Position numbers and translations under genes: made by a program
The notes under the pieces: generated by a model
Databases searched by the model: none
What the model was told of the DNA's origin: nothing
What the model saw: the letters and a program-made list of their open reading frames with translations, nothing else
In this document: positions 9,358 through 18,489 of the stretch, in pieces
Position numbering within the stretch: position 1 is the stretch's first letter
Layout: each line of letters begins with the position of its first letter
Assembly (NCBI GenBank): GCA_036525535.1
Contig: DATDAH010000244.1
Location: 6,338-70,337 of the forward strand
Direction of reading: 5' to 3'
Length of the DNA: 64,000 nucleotides
From: DATDAH01 sp036525535
GTDB taxonomy: Bacteria > Actinomycetota > Acidimicrobiia > Acidimicrobiales > DATDAH01

Positions 9358-10200
9358 TCAGTCGGTGAACTCGCACTTCCCGGCGTCGAGGACCACACGG
9401 CCGTCGTCACCGGTGGTCTGGAAGACGGCCTCGCCACCGTCCACCCACATGTTCACCGTGAGCGGCTCGCCGGGGAACACCGGCGAGGAGAAGCGCCCGT
9501 CCATCGACGTGAAGCGGGACGGCTCACCGTCACACAGCGTGTGCAGGAGCGCCCGGCCGGTGAAGCCGAAGGTGCACAGGCCGTGCAGGATCGGCCGGTC
9601 GAAGCCGGCCAGGGCGGCGAACTGCGGATCGGAGTGCAGCGGGTTGCGGTCGCCGGACAGCCGATAGATCAGGGCCTGGTCCGGACGGGTGGCGTAGGTG
9701 ACCGAGTGGTCCGGTGCCCGCTCGGGCGGCACGTTCTGGGGTCCCGACGGCCCCCGATCGCCGCCGAAACCACCCTCACCCCGGATGAAGGCCGACATGG
9801 TCGTGTCGAACAGCGGCTCGCCGGTCGCGGCGACCTTGGCCTTGGACTCCATGACCACGACCGCGCCCTTGCCCTTGTCGAAGATCCCGGTGATCTCGGT
9901 GGTGCAGGACAACGTGCCGCTGACCGGGATGGGCTGGTGGAGACGGACGCCCTGCTCGCCGTGCACGAGCATCGCCCAGTTGAAGTCGCCCAGGCTCGCC
10001 ATGCCTCCGCCGATCACCCCGAGGACCACGGCCATCGTCGGGAAGACCTTCTGGTCGACGTCGATGGAGTTCTCGGTGACGAAGGGGAGCTCGTCGGTGC
10101 CGGCGCCCACGCCGAGGGCGTAGAGGATGGCGTCCTTGGAGTCCCAGGACATCTCGGTCGGGTCCGTGACGGTCCCGACGGCATCGAGGTTGAGCGGCAT
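9358..10200 (-). CDS. MaoC-like enoyl-CoA hydratase (hydratase 2 type)
   Basis: A double hot-dog hydratase of 280 residues resembling the hydratase 2 part of eukaryotic MFE-2. The signature YRLSGDRNPLHSDPQFAA, followed by GFDRPILHGLCTFG, carries the catalytic Asp and His. It would add water to trans-2-enoyl-CoA to give (R)-3-hydroxyacyl-CoA in fatty acid or steroid side-chain oxidation. It lies 9 bases after the SDR stop, with AGGAGA serving as RBS over that stop codon, so the two form an operon and together recreate a split MFE-2. Confidence 0.9.
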   Translation of the reverse strand: MPLNLDAVGTVTDPTEMSWDSKDAILYALGVGAGTDELPFVTENSIDVDQKVFPTMAVVLGVIGGGMASLGDFNWAMLVHGEQGVRLHQPIPVSGTLSCTTEITGIFDKGKGAVVVMESKAKVAATGEPLFDTTMSAFIRGEGGFGGDRGPSGPQNVPPERAPDHSVTYATRPDQALIYRLSGDRNPLHSDPQFAALAGFDRPILHGLCTFGFTGRALLHTLCDGEPSRFTSMDGRFSSPVFPGEPLTVNMWVDGGEAVFQTTGDDGRVVLDAGKCEFTD

Positions 10201-10209
10201 CGAGGTCTC

Positions 10210-11112
10210 CTAGTGCTTGTCGTTGCCGAACATGTCGGCGTTGGGGCGGGCCTTGGCCATGAGCTCGGCCACCTTGGCGCCGATCTCGGTGGGGTCGTCG
10301 GTGGGCTCCACCGTGGGGCCCTTGTGCCAGCCCTCGGCCACCGCCAGCTCGCGGCCGGACACCTGGAAGACACGACCGGTCACGTCGGCGGACTCGGGAC
10401 TGGCCAGCCACGTCACGATCGGGGCGATCCAGTGGGGAGCCATGGAGGCCTTGGTCTCCTCGTCGAGCTGGCCCATGCCGAGGTTCTCGGTCATGCGGGT
10501 GATCGCCCCCGGGGCGATGGCGTTGGCCGTGACGCCGTACCGCTCGAGCTCGATCGCGGTGATGACGGTGAAGGCGGCGATGCCGGCCTTCGCCGCGCCG
10601 TAGTTGGTCTGACCGGCGTTGCCGTAGATGCCCGACGGTGACGTCGTGTTGATGATGCGGGCGTCGACGGTCTCGCCCGCCTTGACCAGCTGCCGCCAGT
10701 GGGCCGCGGCGTGGCGGGTGGGCCCGAACGTGCCCTTGAGGTGCACGGCGATGACGGCGTCCCACTCCCCCTCGGCCATGTTCACCAGCATCCGGTCCCG
10801 CAGGATCCCGGCGTTGTTGATGAGCACGTCGAGGCGGCCGAAGTGGTCGATGGCCTGCTGGATCATCTCACCCGAAGCGTCGAAGTCGGCGACGTTGGCC
10901 CCGTTGGCCACGGCCTCGCCGCCCATGGCCTCGATCTCGGCCACGACCGCCTGGGCCGGGGTGGCGTCCTCGCCCTCCCCGGTCATGTCCCCGCCGAGGT
11001 CGTTGACGACGATCTTGGCGCCCTGGTCGGCCAGCATCAGGGCGTACTCCCGCCCGATGCCCCGGCCGGCGCCGGTGATCACACAGACCCGACCTTCACA
11101 GATCCCGCTCAT
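10210..11112 (-). CDS. SDR family 3-hydroxyacyl-CoA dehydrogenase (MFE-2 type)
   Basis: A short-chain dehydrogenase of 300 residues with TGAGRGIG (cofactor loop), VNDLGG, INNAGILRD and the YGAAK catalytic motif. The VNDLGG signature is typical of the dehydrogenase domain of peroxisomal MFE-2 and of mycobacterial Rv3389c/Rv3548c-like systems. ATG 11112 is preferred over the ATG at 11172 because it sits just ahead of the nucleotide-binding fold and has GAGGACGAGG upstream. It is co-transcribed with the MaoC gene; together they would interconvert enoyl-, 3-hydroxy- and 3-ketoacyl-CoA. It is a paralogue of the SDR at 22848. Confidence 0.88.
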   Translation of the reverse strand: MSGICEGRVCVITGAGRGIGREYALMLADQGAKIVVNDLGGDMTGEGEDATPAQAVVAEIEAMGGEAVANGANVADFDASGEMIQQAIDHFGRLDVLINNAGILRDRMLVNMAEGEWDAVIAVHLKGTFGPTRHAAAHWRQLVKAGETVDARIINTTSPSGIYGNAGQTNYGAAKAGIAAFTVITAIELERYGVTANAIAPGAITRMTENLGMGQLDEETKASMAPHWIAPIVTWLASPESADVTGRVFQVSGRELAVAEGWHKGPTVEPTDDPTEIGAKVAELMAKARPNADMFGNDKH

Positions 11113-11245
11113 GTCCTCGTCCTCGTTCGCGCTCGACGTGCTGGCCACCAAGTGGGCGAGAGAGTGTTTCACCGACGGGCCGGGAGGGGCGAATCCCCCG
11201 GGGGTGACAGAGGATCAGCCCCCGCGCACGCCAGAATGGCCGGGA

Positions 11246-12907
11246 ATGCGTCGTCCGTCCCCCCGCAAGGCCGTCGCGCTCATGATCCCGCTGGTGATCG
11301 TGGCCGCGGCCGTCCTGACCTGGGTGGTCGACACGCGCATCCACGCCGACCTGGTCGCCCGCAACGTCGTCCTCGACGGCCGGGCGATCGGTGGCTTCGG
11401 CCAGGCGGACATCGATGCCCGGGTGCGCCACCTCTCCTCGACCTACCTCGACACGCCGGTCGAGATCCACTCCGGGGACCGCACGCTCGAGACCACGGTG
11501 GGCGAGCTGGGCGCGGAGGTCGACCAGGCGGCCACGGTCGCCGCCGCTCAGGACATCGGCCAGGACCCCGTGTCCTGGGCCCAGCGCTTCCGGGAGGACG
11601 AGGTGGCCCCGGTCATCCTGACCCTCGCCGACAACCCGGTGAGCCGCACGCTGCAGGACTTGGAGGGGTCCGATCGCACCAGCCCGATCGAGCCGCTCAT
11701 CCAGCACTCCGGCTTCGGCTTCGCCGTCGTCCCGGGTGTGCCGGGCCACGGCATCCGGGCGACCGAGGTCATCGACCAGGTCGTCGCCGGGGCCGTCACC
11801 GGAGAGGACCCCATCGTCGTCGACGTCGACGCGAAGGACATCCCGCCCCGCTTCGACGACAGCGAGGCCGAGGCGCTGGCCGAAGAGGCCAACACCCTCA
11901 CCGAAGACGGGATCACCATCAACGCCGACGGCACCTCCGCCGAGGTGACCGCAGAGACGCTGGGGCCCTGGGTCACGTCCCGGCCGGGACGGGAGGCCCT
12001 GCAGCTGGTGCTCGACCGCGAGCAGGTCGGCGAGGACCTGCCCGGCCTGCTGCCCGACGTCGGTGACCCCCCAGCCGCCGCCAGCTTCACGGTGAGCAAC
12101 GGTCGCCCCCGCATCGTCCCGGGCCAGCCCGGCACGGGCTGCTGCGCGCCCGGCTCGGCCCGTCGGGTCATCGCCGCCCTGCGCAACGGCGACCGATCGG
12201 TGGACCTCGAGCTGACCCGGATCCGGCCCGAGCGCGACGCCGAGTGGGCCGAGAGCCTGGGCATCGTCGAGGAGATCAGCCTCCCGGACCAGGAGCCGTG
12301 CACCGCCTACGCCGCCGAAGGCTGCCGCATGAGCACCCACCACGACTGTTGTGAGAGCCGGGTCACGAACATCCACCGGATGGCCGACATCGTGCGGGGC
12401 TACGTGATACCTCCGAACGGAGGCCATTTCTCCATCAACGAGGTCGTCGGGCCTCGGACGACCGAGAACGGCTTCGTGGTCGCCGGCGCCATCGAGAACG
12501 GCGAGCACGTCGAGTCCGTCGGTGGGGGGGTGTCCCAGTTCGCCACCACCTCCTTCAACGCCGCCTTCTTCGCCGGGCTCGACATCCCGAACTACCAGTT
12601 CCACACCGAGCACCTCAGCCGCTACCCGTTCGGACGCGAGTCGACCGTGTCCTACCCGGCCCCCGAGTTCCGCATCGTGAACAACACGCCGTACGGCGTG
12701 CTGCTGTGGCCCACCTACGACGACACCACCATCACCATGCACCTCTACTCCACCCGGTTCGCCACCGGGGCCCAGACGGGACAGTCGACGGGCACGAACG
12801 GCAGCTGCACCACGGTCAACACCACGAGGACCCGGACCTACGTCGACGGCCACACCGAGAACGACACGTTCAGCGGCTATTACCGCAACGGCGGCACCCA
12901 CTGTTGA
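11246..12907 (+). CDS. VanW-family protein with peptidoglycan-binding-type repeats
   Basis: A 553-residue membrane-anchored protein. ATG 11246 places a basic N-terminus before a hydrophobic segment (about 10-30). The middle part (about 45-330) resembles the YoaR/peptidoglycan-binding-like domains often found with VanW. The VanW domain fills the C-terminal third, with PPNGGHFSINEVVG, GGGVSQFATTSFNAAFFAGL and SRYPFGRESTVSYPAP. Six or more cysteines lie outside the membrane. It probably acts at the cell wall; the biochemical function of VanW is not known. Confidence 0.88.
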   Translation: MRRPSPRKAVALMIPLVIVAAAVLTWVVDTRIHADLVARNVVLDGRAIGGFGQADIDARVRHLSSTYLDTPVEIHSGDRTLETTVGELGAEVDQAATVAAAQDIGQDPVSWAQRFREDEVAPVILTLADNPVSRTLQDLEGSDRTSPIEPLIQHSGFGFAVVPGVPGHGIRATEVIDQVVAGAVTGEDPIVVDVDAKDIPPRFDDSEAEALAEEANTLTEDGITINADGTSAEVTAETLGPWVTSRPGREALQLVLDREQVGEDLPGLLPDVGDPPAAASFTVSNGRPRIVPGQPGTGCCAPGSARRVIAALRNGDRSVDLELTRIRPERDAEWAESLGIVEEISLPDQEPCTAYAAEGCRMSTHHDCCESRVTNIHRMADIVRGYVIPPNGGHFSINEVVGPRTTENGFVVAGAIENGEHVESVGGGVSQFATTSFNAAFFAGLDIPNYQFHTEHLSRYPFGRESTVSYPAPEFRIVNNTPYGVLLWPTYDDTTITMHLYSTRFATGAQTGQSTGTNGSCTTVNTTRTRTYVDGHTENDTFSGYYRNGGTHC

Positions 12908-12944
12908 TGGTGACGTCGCCTCGGATATGAGGTGAACTGGAGGG

Positions 12945-14342
12945 GTGACCGACGAGCACCTCGATTTCCAGCCCCGCATGAGCGACGCCGACAAGCTCAT
13001 GTGGACCATCGAGCGGGATCCGCTGCTCCGGAGCACGATCACCTCGGTCGTCGTCCTCGACGGTCCCCCCGACCACGACCGCCTGAAGGACAAGGTGGAG
13101 CGGGCCAGCCGAACCGTCATCCGCCTGCGCCAGCGGGTGATCGGCAACGCCCTGTCCTTCTCGCCGCCCCGCTGGGAGGTCGATCCCAACTTCGACCTCG
13201 ACTACCACCTGCGCTTCGTGAAGGCGGCCAACGACGGCAGCATGCGCGAGCTGTTCGACATCGCCGAGCCCATCGGCATGCAGGCCTTCGACCGGGCCCG
13301 GCCGCTGTGGGAGTTCACCGTGGTCGAGGGCCTCGAGGAGGGCCGAGCCGGGCTGATCATGAAGATCCACCACGCGGTGACCGACGGCGTGGGCGGCGTG
13401 AAGTTGATGCTGGAGACCTTCGACGCCGAGACCGACCCCGGCGAGCCCGGCGATCTGCCCGAGGCACCGGCCGTCCACGTCATGGGCCAGGCCGAGCGCT
13501 TCGCCGACGCCGTGGCCCACGAGCAGCGACGGGTCATGGGGGTGGCCAAGCGCTCCTTCGGCACGCTCTCCACGGCCGCGCTGGTCACCGTCGCCGACCC
13601 GGTCGGCGCCGGGGCCCGGGTGAGTGAGACGGTCGCGTCCGCTCTCCGGTTGCTGGCGCCCGCCAGCGAGCCCCTGTCCCCGCTGATGACCGAGCGCTCC
13701 CTGTCGGTGCAGTTCCACACCCTGACGGTCCCCCTGGCCGAGATGAAGATCGCCGGTCGGCGAGCGGGCGGCAAGCTCAATGACGCCTTCGTGGCCGCCA
13801 TCGCCTCGGGCTGGCGCCGCTACCACGACCACCACGGCAAACCCGCCGGTGCGCTGCGGATGTCCATGCCGATCAGCGTGCGCACCGCGGCGACCGAGAA
13901 CGTGGCCGGGAACCAGTTCGCGCCGGCCCGCTTCCCCGTTCCCCTGACGGTGGTCGATCCCGTCCACCGGATGAAGGTGGTGCGGGACCTCGTCGGGCGG
14001 GCTCGGGCCGAGCCTGCGCTGGCCTTGACCGAGCCCTTGGCCAACCTGCTCAACCACCTGCCCCCGGACGTGACGACCGGCATCTTCGGCTCGATGCTGC
14101 GGGGGGTGGACTTCGTGACCTCGAACGTCCCCGGCCCACCCTTCCCGATCTACCTGAGCGGGGCCCGGGTGATCAGCCAGTTCCCCTTCGGGCCCATGGC
14201 CGGTGCCGCCGCCAACATCACCCTGCTCAGCTACGTCGACGACCTGAACATCGGCATCAACACCGATCCCTCCGCCGTCCCCGACCCCGAGACGTTGGTC
14301 GAGTGCATGCAGGAAGGCTTCGACGAGATCCTCAAGTGCTAG
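12945..14342 (+). CDS. Wax ester synthase / diacylglycerol acyltransferase (WS/DGAT)
   Basis: A 465-residue acyltransferase that would esterify acyl-CoA with diacylglycerol or fatty alcohols, producing storage triacylglycerol or wax esters at the membrane. The catalytic HHxxxDG motif is H142-H143 and D147-G148 in KIHHAVTDGVGG. The downstream NVPGP motif of the family appears near residue 395. Start GTG 12945 is preceded by CTGGAGG. It has the same length and motif position as the second WS/DGAT at 26324, marking them as paralogues. Confidence 0.93.
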   Translation: MTDEHLDFQPRMSDADKLMWTIERDPLLRSTITSVVVLDGPPDHDRLKDKVERASRTVIRLRQRVIGNALSFSPPRWEVDPNFDLDYHLRFVKAANDGSMRELFDIAEPIGMQAFDRARPLWEFTVVEGLEEGRAGLIMKIHHAVTDGVGGVKLMLETFDAETDPGEPGDLPEAPAVHVMGQAERFADAVAHEQRRVMGVAKRSFGTLSTAALVTVADPVGAGARVSETVASALRLLAPASEPLSPLMTERSLSVQFHTLTVPLAEMKIAGRRAGGKLNDAFVAAIASGWRRYHDHHGKPAGALRMSMPISVRTAATENVAGNQFAPARFPVPLTVVDPVHRMKVVRDLVGRARAEPALALTEPLANLLNHLPPDVTTGIFGSMLRGVDFVTSNVPGPPFPIYLSGARVISQFPFGPMAGAAANITLLSYVDDLNIGINTDPSAVPDPETLVECMQEGFDEILKC

Positions 14343-14376
14343 TCACACGTGACCGGCTTCGCTTCGCTCAGCAAGT

Positions 14377-14392
14377 CCGGCTCCGCCGATCG
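14377..14392 (+). repeat. 16-base intergenic repeat, copy 1
   Basis: CCGGCTCCGCCGATCG in the gap between the convergent WS/DGAT and LLM genes. The identical 16 bases occur at 48742-48757, also in a gap. The gap (14343-14476) is otherwise a run of GCTTCGCT/GGCTCCGC-like words with no convincing gene. Confidence 0.55.
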
Positions 14393-14476
14393 CCGAACGA
14401 TGACGGCGCTGCTCCGGCTGGCGCCTGCGCAGCCTGACGCCTCCCGGCGTCGGTTCGCCGCGCTCGAGCGCTCGCA

Positions 14477-15511
14477 CTACGCGGTCCAGTCCTTCAGCTG
14501 GCTGACGATCTCGGTGGCGTTGCCGATGGGCTGGATGTTGAGCATGGTCACGCCTGACTCGCGGTAGGCGGCCAGGCGCTCCTTCACATAGCCCTCGTCG
14601 CCGCAGATGGTGGTGGCCTCGAGCAGGTCCTCGGGGATGACCGCGGCGGCCTCCTCCTTCTTGCCGTCGAGGTAGAGGTCCTGGATCTCCTTGGCCTCCT
14701 TCTCGAAGCCATACCGGCAGACCAGGTCGTTGTAGAAGTTCTTGCCCCGGGCGCCCATGCCGCCCACGTACAGGGCGACCATCGGACGGGCGAAGTCCCG
14801 GAAGCCCTTCACCTCGGCGGTCGGGCCGATGGCCACGAGACCACCGGCGACGACCTCCAGAGGGTCGAGGTCGTCGGACCGTTTGGCGGCACCCCGCGCC
14901 AGGTCGTCACCCCAGACATCCTCGGCCTTCTCGGGCAGGTAGAAGAGCGGGAGCCAGCCGTCGGCAATCTCGGCCGTCAACTCGACGTTCTTGGGCCCGA
15001 GGGCGGCGACGTGGATCGGGATGCGGTTCCGAACGGGGTGGGTGATCAGCTTCAGCGGCTTGCCCAGACCGGTGCCCTGCCCCTCTGGGAGGGGGATGGC
15101 GTAGGCCTTGCCCGAGAACTCGACCCGCTCCCGCTTCCAGACCTGGCGGCAGATCTCGATGATCTCCCGCGTCCGGGTGAGCGGCTTGTCGTACGGCACA
15201 CCGTGGAAGCCCTCGATGACCTGAGGCCCGGATGCGCCGAGGCCGAGCACGCAGCGACCGCCCGACAGGGCGTCGACCCCGGCCGCGGTCATGGCCAGGA
15301 GCGTCGGCGTGCGGGTGTAGAGGGGCAGGATCCCCGAGGCGATCTCGACCCGCTCGGTGACCGCCGCGAGGTAACCCATGATGCTGACCGCGTCGACGCC
15401 GTACGCCTCGGCCACCCAGATGAGGTCGAGGCCGGCCGCCTCGAGGTCCACGGCCTGCTGGGCCACCTCGGCGGGCGAGACGTCGTAGCGGAGCTGGGTG
15501 CTGATCTTCAT
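14477..15511 (-). CDS. LLM-class (F420-type) oxidoreductase
   Basis: A luciferase-like barrel protein of 344 residues, starting MKISTQLRYDVSP at ATG 15511; the open frame extends much further upstream, but that part lies over the RmlD-like gene. Typical segments are WVAEAYGVDAVSIMGYLA, EIASGILPLYTRTPTLLAMTAAGVD and LGLGASGPQVIEGFHGVPYDKP. The last resembles the F420-dependent methylene-H4MPT reductase/glucose-6-phosphate dehydrogenase branch. The substrate is unknown. A TAGGTT hexamer 8 bases upstream fits leaderless transcription. Confidence 0.88.
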   Translation of the reverse strand: MKISTQLRYDVSPAEVAQQAVDLEAAGLDLIWVAEAYGVDAVSIMGYLAAVTERVEIASGILPLYTRTPTLLAMTAAGVDALSGGRCVLGLGASGPQVIEGFHGVPYDKPLTRTREIIEICRQVWKRERVEFSGKAYAIPLPEGQGTGLGKPLKLITHPVRNRIPIHVAALGPKNVELTAEIADGWLPLFYLPEKAEDVWGDDLARGAAKRSDDLDPLEVVAGGLVAIGPTAEVKGFRDFARPMVALYVGGMGARGKNFYNDLVCRYGFEKEAKEIQDLYLDGKKEEAAAVIPEDLLEATTICGDEGYVKERLAAYRESGVTMLNIQPIGNATEIVSQLKDWTA

Positions 15512-15519
15512 GCCGTTCG

Positions 15520-15525
15520 AACCTA
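15520..15525 (-). promoter_or_regulatory. -10 element overlapping a TAG stop codon
   Basis: Minus-strand TAGGTT ends 8 bases before the LLM ATG at 15511. Its first three bases are the TAG stop of the RmlD-like gene, so one triplet appears to serve translation termination and the next gene's promoter. Confidence 0.5.
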
Positions 15526-16380
15526 GCCCCAGAGGCTCTTCACCGACCGAGGCCGGGTGGGCAGCACGGCGGCCCTTCCGGCAGTGAGCCTGAGGTCCCG
15601 GGGACGGGGCTCGGGGCGGTCCCGGCTCGCCGCCGCGGTGATCCCCGCAGGGTCCAGGCCGTGGGCCTCGGCCAGGACGACGCCGAGGTGGTGGCGGCTG
15701 AGGGCGTCCGGTCCGACCAGGTGCCACGGCCCACTCCGGTCGGTGCGGGGCAGGGCCACGACGTCCCAGAGCTGGCCGGCCAGGTCGTCGGCCCGGATCG
15801 GGCAACGGATCTCGTCGGTGAACAGGGCGATGGCCTCGCCCGTCCGGAGGGTGTCCACGACCCAGGCCGACCGCGGGTCGAGTGGATCGGCGGCGCACAC
15901 CAGCGACGTGCGGCAGATGGCGGCGTAGGGCACGGCCGTCGCCACGTCGGCCTCGGCCTGCGCTTTGGCTCGGCCGTAGGCGTGGACCGGGACCGGGGGC
16001 GCGTCCTCGGCATAGGGCGCGTGCTCGCCGTCGAAGACCACGTCACTGCTGAGGTGGACCAGCGCCACGTCGTGGATGGCGCACGCGGCGGCGACCGAGC
16101 GCGTCGCCGTCACCACGTCCCGCTCGAGATCGGCCGTCCCGTAGGCGGTGTGGATCACGACCTCGGGCCGTACCGCCGCCAACAGGCCGACGGGCTCGTC
16201 CGGGTCAGCCAGGTCGACCGTGTGGGCCTCGGCTCCGACAACCGGCGTGTGGCGTTGCGTGGCGTGGACCTCGACGCCGACGGGCGCCGCGGCGATCAGC
16301 GTCGAGCCGACCAGCCCCGCCCCACCCGTGACCAGGACCCGCCTCTCATCGCTCGGATCCGGGCGCCGGCGCGACGTCAG
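15523..16380 (-). CDS. RmlD-like NAD(P)-dependent sugar reductase, probable CTG start
   Basis: An extended SDR resembling dTDP-4-dehydrorhamnose reductase, 285 residues. RVLVTGGAGLVG is the dinucleotide loop, LVHLSSDVVFDG and AYGRAKAQAE supply the Ser and YxxxK catalytic residues. No ATG, GTG or TTG precedes the Rossmann motif within a reasonable distance; CTG at 16380 gives an N-terminus TSRRRPDPSDERRVLVTGG and overlaps the stop of the small membrane gene as CTGA. No other rhamnose-pathway gene is nearby, so the substrate is uncertain. Confidence 0.8.
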   Translation of the reverse strand: MTSRRRPDPSDERRVLVTGGAGLVGSTLIAAAPVGVEVHATQRHTPVVGAEAHTVDLADPDEPVGLLAAVRPEVVIHTAYGTADLERDVVTATRSVAAACAIHDVALVHLSSDVVFDGEHAPYAEDAPPVPVHAYGRAKAQAEADVATAVPYAAICRTSLVCAADPLDPRSAWVVDTLRTGEAIALFTDEIRCPIRADDLAGQLWDVVALPRTDRSGPWHLVGPDALSRHHLGVVLAEAHGLDPAGITAAASRDRPEPRPRDLRLTAGRAAVLPTRPRSVKSLWG

Positions 16381-16562
16381 GCCGGCGACGGCCGCCGGCC
16401 GATGCGGCGTACCGGTACGGCCACGGCGAGGAGGCCCACGACGAGAACGCACAGGACCACCTTCTCGATCGGACCGGTCTGTGGCGACCCGGCCCCGACC
16501 ACGAGGTTCAGCGCCATCGCCGTGATCGCGACGAGCAGCAGGAACCGGAGCACACGGAGCAT
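16377..16562 (-). CDS. Small two-helix membrane protein (61 aa)
   Basis: A 61-residue protein starting MLRVLRFLLLVAITAMAL with two hydrophobic helices (about 5-23 and 33-50) and an Arg-rich C-terminal tail. A TACGCT hexamer lies exactly 6 bases before ATG 16562, and the stop overlaps the next gene start. Function unknown. Confidence 0.7.
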   Translation of the reverse strand: MLRVLRFLLLVAITAMALNLVVGAGSPQTGPIEKVVLCVLVVGLLAVAVPVRRIGRRPSPA

Positions 16563-16604
16563 GGGCCCAGCGTAGTTCCGCTACATCGCCTCGTCCGGTG
16601 GTCC

Positions 16605-17732
16605 TCAGCCGCCGTCGAAGACGGGTTCGGCGGGGAGGCCGAGGACGCGCTCGCCGATGATGTTGCGCTGGACCTCGGCGGTGCCACCGCCGATGGTGAG
16701 GGCCGGGCCGAAGAGGAACCCGTAGCGCCACATGTCGGGCGGGCCGTCGAAGGGCCCGGTCTCGGCCAGCATCCCACCGGCGCCGGCCAGGTCGAGGGCC
16801 AGGCCCATGAGGCGCTGGCCGTGCTCGTCGGCGAAGACCTTGCGGATCGACGCCTCCGGGCCGGGCTGGGTGCCGTGGATGGCGGCGGTCACCGTGCGCA
16901 GACGCAGCAGGCGGAGGAGCTCTCCTTCGATGTGGACCTGGACGAGGCGCTGCCGCAGGCCCGCGTCGCGGATGCCTCGAGCCTGGGCCAGGGCCACCAG
17001 GTCCGAGGCCGAGGGCCCCCGCCCCCAGAGCGCTCCACCGCTGGAGAGCGAGACCCGCTCGTTGGCCAAGGTGACCTTGGCCAGGTCCCACCCCCGGTTC
17101 TCCTCCCCCACCAGGTTCTCGGCCGGGATGCGGACCTCGTCGAGGAAGACCTCGTTGAAGAGGTGGGCCCCGGTCATCTCGACGATGGGCCGGACGTCGA
17201 CGCCGGGGGCGTCCATCGGACAGATGAAGTACGAGATCCCTCGCTGCTTGGGAGCGTCGGGATCGGTGCGGGCGATCAGGATCCCGAACTTGGAGACGTG
17301 GGCGATCGAGGTCCAGACCTTCTGGCCGTTGATCACGTACGAGTCGCCGTCCTTGACGGCCGTGGTCCGCAGCGACGCCAGGTCGGATCCGGCCCCCGGC
17401 TCGCTGAACAGCTGGCACCAGAACTCCGCGCCCGAGAGGATCGGGAGCAGGTAGCGGTCCTTCTGCGCCGGGGTCCCGGCGGCCAGGAGGGTCGGCCCCG
17501 CCCACCCGATGCCGATCTGGTTCGGCGGGCGGTGGACCCCGGCGGCGGCCAGCTCCTCGTCGATCAGGATCTGCTCGATCGGATCGGCCTCGAGGCCCCA
17601 CGGCTTCGGCCAGTGCGGCGCCACGTACCCCGCCTCGGCCAGGTCGTGGCCCGACGGCGAGGGGTGGGCGGCCAGCCAGTCCCGCACCGCGATCCGGCGA
17701 GGATCGTCGTCGCCGGGCAGGTCGAAGTCCAC
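16605..17732 (-). CDS. Acyl-CoA dehydrogenase
   Basis: An FAD-dependent acyl-CoA dehydrogenase of 375 residues, catalysing the first oxidation of an acyl-CoA or steroid-CoA. Family signatures are FSEPGAGSDLASLRT near residue 109, INGQKVWTS near 134 and GGTAEVQRNIIGERVLGLP at the C-terminus. The ACAD tail pattern supports a FadE-type enzyme; chain specificity cannot be read. GTG 17732 follows TAGGTT by 6 bases, the leaderless layout seen elsewhere in this window. Confidence 0.93.
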   Translation of the reverse strand: MDFDLPGDDDPRRIAVRDWLAAHPSPSGHDLAEAGYVAPHWPKPWGLEADPIEQILIDEELAAAGVHRPPNQIGIGWAGPTLLAAGTPAQKDRYLLPILSGAEFWCQLFSEPGAGSDLASLRTTAVKDGDSYVINGQKVWTSIAHVSKFGILIARTDPDAPKQRGISYFICPMDAPGVDVRPIVEMTGAHLFNEVFLDEVRIPAENLVGEENRGWDLAKVTLANERVSLSSGGALWGRGPSASDLVALAQARGIRDAGLRQRLVQVHIEGELLRLLRLRTVTAAIHGTQPGPEASIRKVFADEHGQRLMGLALDLAGAGGMLAETGPFDGPPDMWRYGFLFGPALTIGGGTAEVQRNIIGERVLGLPAEPVFDGG

Positions 17733-17797
17733 GGGCGGAACCTAACTCGCCCCTCATAGGGTAGGAGGAGGGGGCGGGCGCAGAGAAGGGAAGCACC

Positions 17798-18436
17798 ATG
17801 GAACCCAGCACCTGGGGCCTCATCGCCGTCGGCGCCGTCGTCGTCCTCCTCCTGTTGCTCGTGCTCGTCGTCCGAGCCCGTCGCCACCGTCGAGCCGCCG
17901 GCCGTTCCGCTGAGCTGAAAGACCGATTCGGGCCCGAGTACGACCGCGCCGTCGAAGACCGGGGCCGCGACGACGCGGAGGCCGAGTTGGAGGGCCGCGT
18001 CGACCGCTACCAGCGGACCGCCACCCGGCCCCTGCCCCGGGAGGAGCGGCGTCGTGCGCTCCAGCGCTGGGGCGAGCTGCAGGCGGCCTACGTCGATGAC
18101 CCCCGCGTCGCCATCCAGCGGGCCGAGACCCTGTTCCGCCGCATCCTCGACGAGCGGCAGATGCCGGCGGACCGCCTCGACGACCGGGTGACCGCCGCGG
18201 CCTTCGTCCGCCCCGGGCTGGCCGACCAGTACCGCCGAGCCCACCAGGTCTTCATCGATGTCGAGGCCGAGCGCACCGGACCGAGCGACGAGCACGACCA
18301 GCGCATGGCCTTCCTCGTCTACCGCGAACTCGTCCTCGAGCACACCCGGGAGCCGTCAGGCGACCACGTCGAGATCATCGACGAGGTCCGGGTCGTCGCC
18401 GACGTCCCCGTCACCTCGGGGCAACCCAACGACTGA
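17798..18436 (+). CDS. Membrane-anchored protein with RFGPEYDRAV motif
   Basis: A 212-residue protein with an N-terminal transmembrane helix (about 7-26), a basic stop-transfer patch and a soluble, charged helical domain. The motif RFGPEYDRAVEDRG near residue 44, followed by an Arg/Glu-rich helix, occurs in a widespread but uncharacterised bacterial family of similar length. Start ATG 17798 has GAAGGGAAG upstream. Function unknown. Confidence 0.75.
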   Translation: MEPSTWGLIAVGAVVVLLLLLVLVVRARRHRRAAGRSAELKDRFGPEYDRAVEDRGRDDAEAELEGRVDRYQRTATRPLPREERRRALQRWGELQAAYVDDPRVAIQRAETLFRRILDERQMPADRLDDRVTAAAFVRPGLADQYRRAHQVFIDVEAERTGPSDEHDQRMAFLVYRELVLEHTREPSGDHVEIIDEVRVVADVPVTSGQPND

Positions 18437-18489
18437 GCCCGTCGGGGACGCCCTCGTATGCTGCGCGGGCCGTCGACCCAGGGGGACCC

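Noticed and set aside
15523..17823. One 766-codon minus-strand protein
   Set aside because: Only the part below about 16380 resembles a protein family; the upper part lies over the small membrane gene and acyl-CoA dehydrogenase in a different frame.
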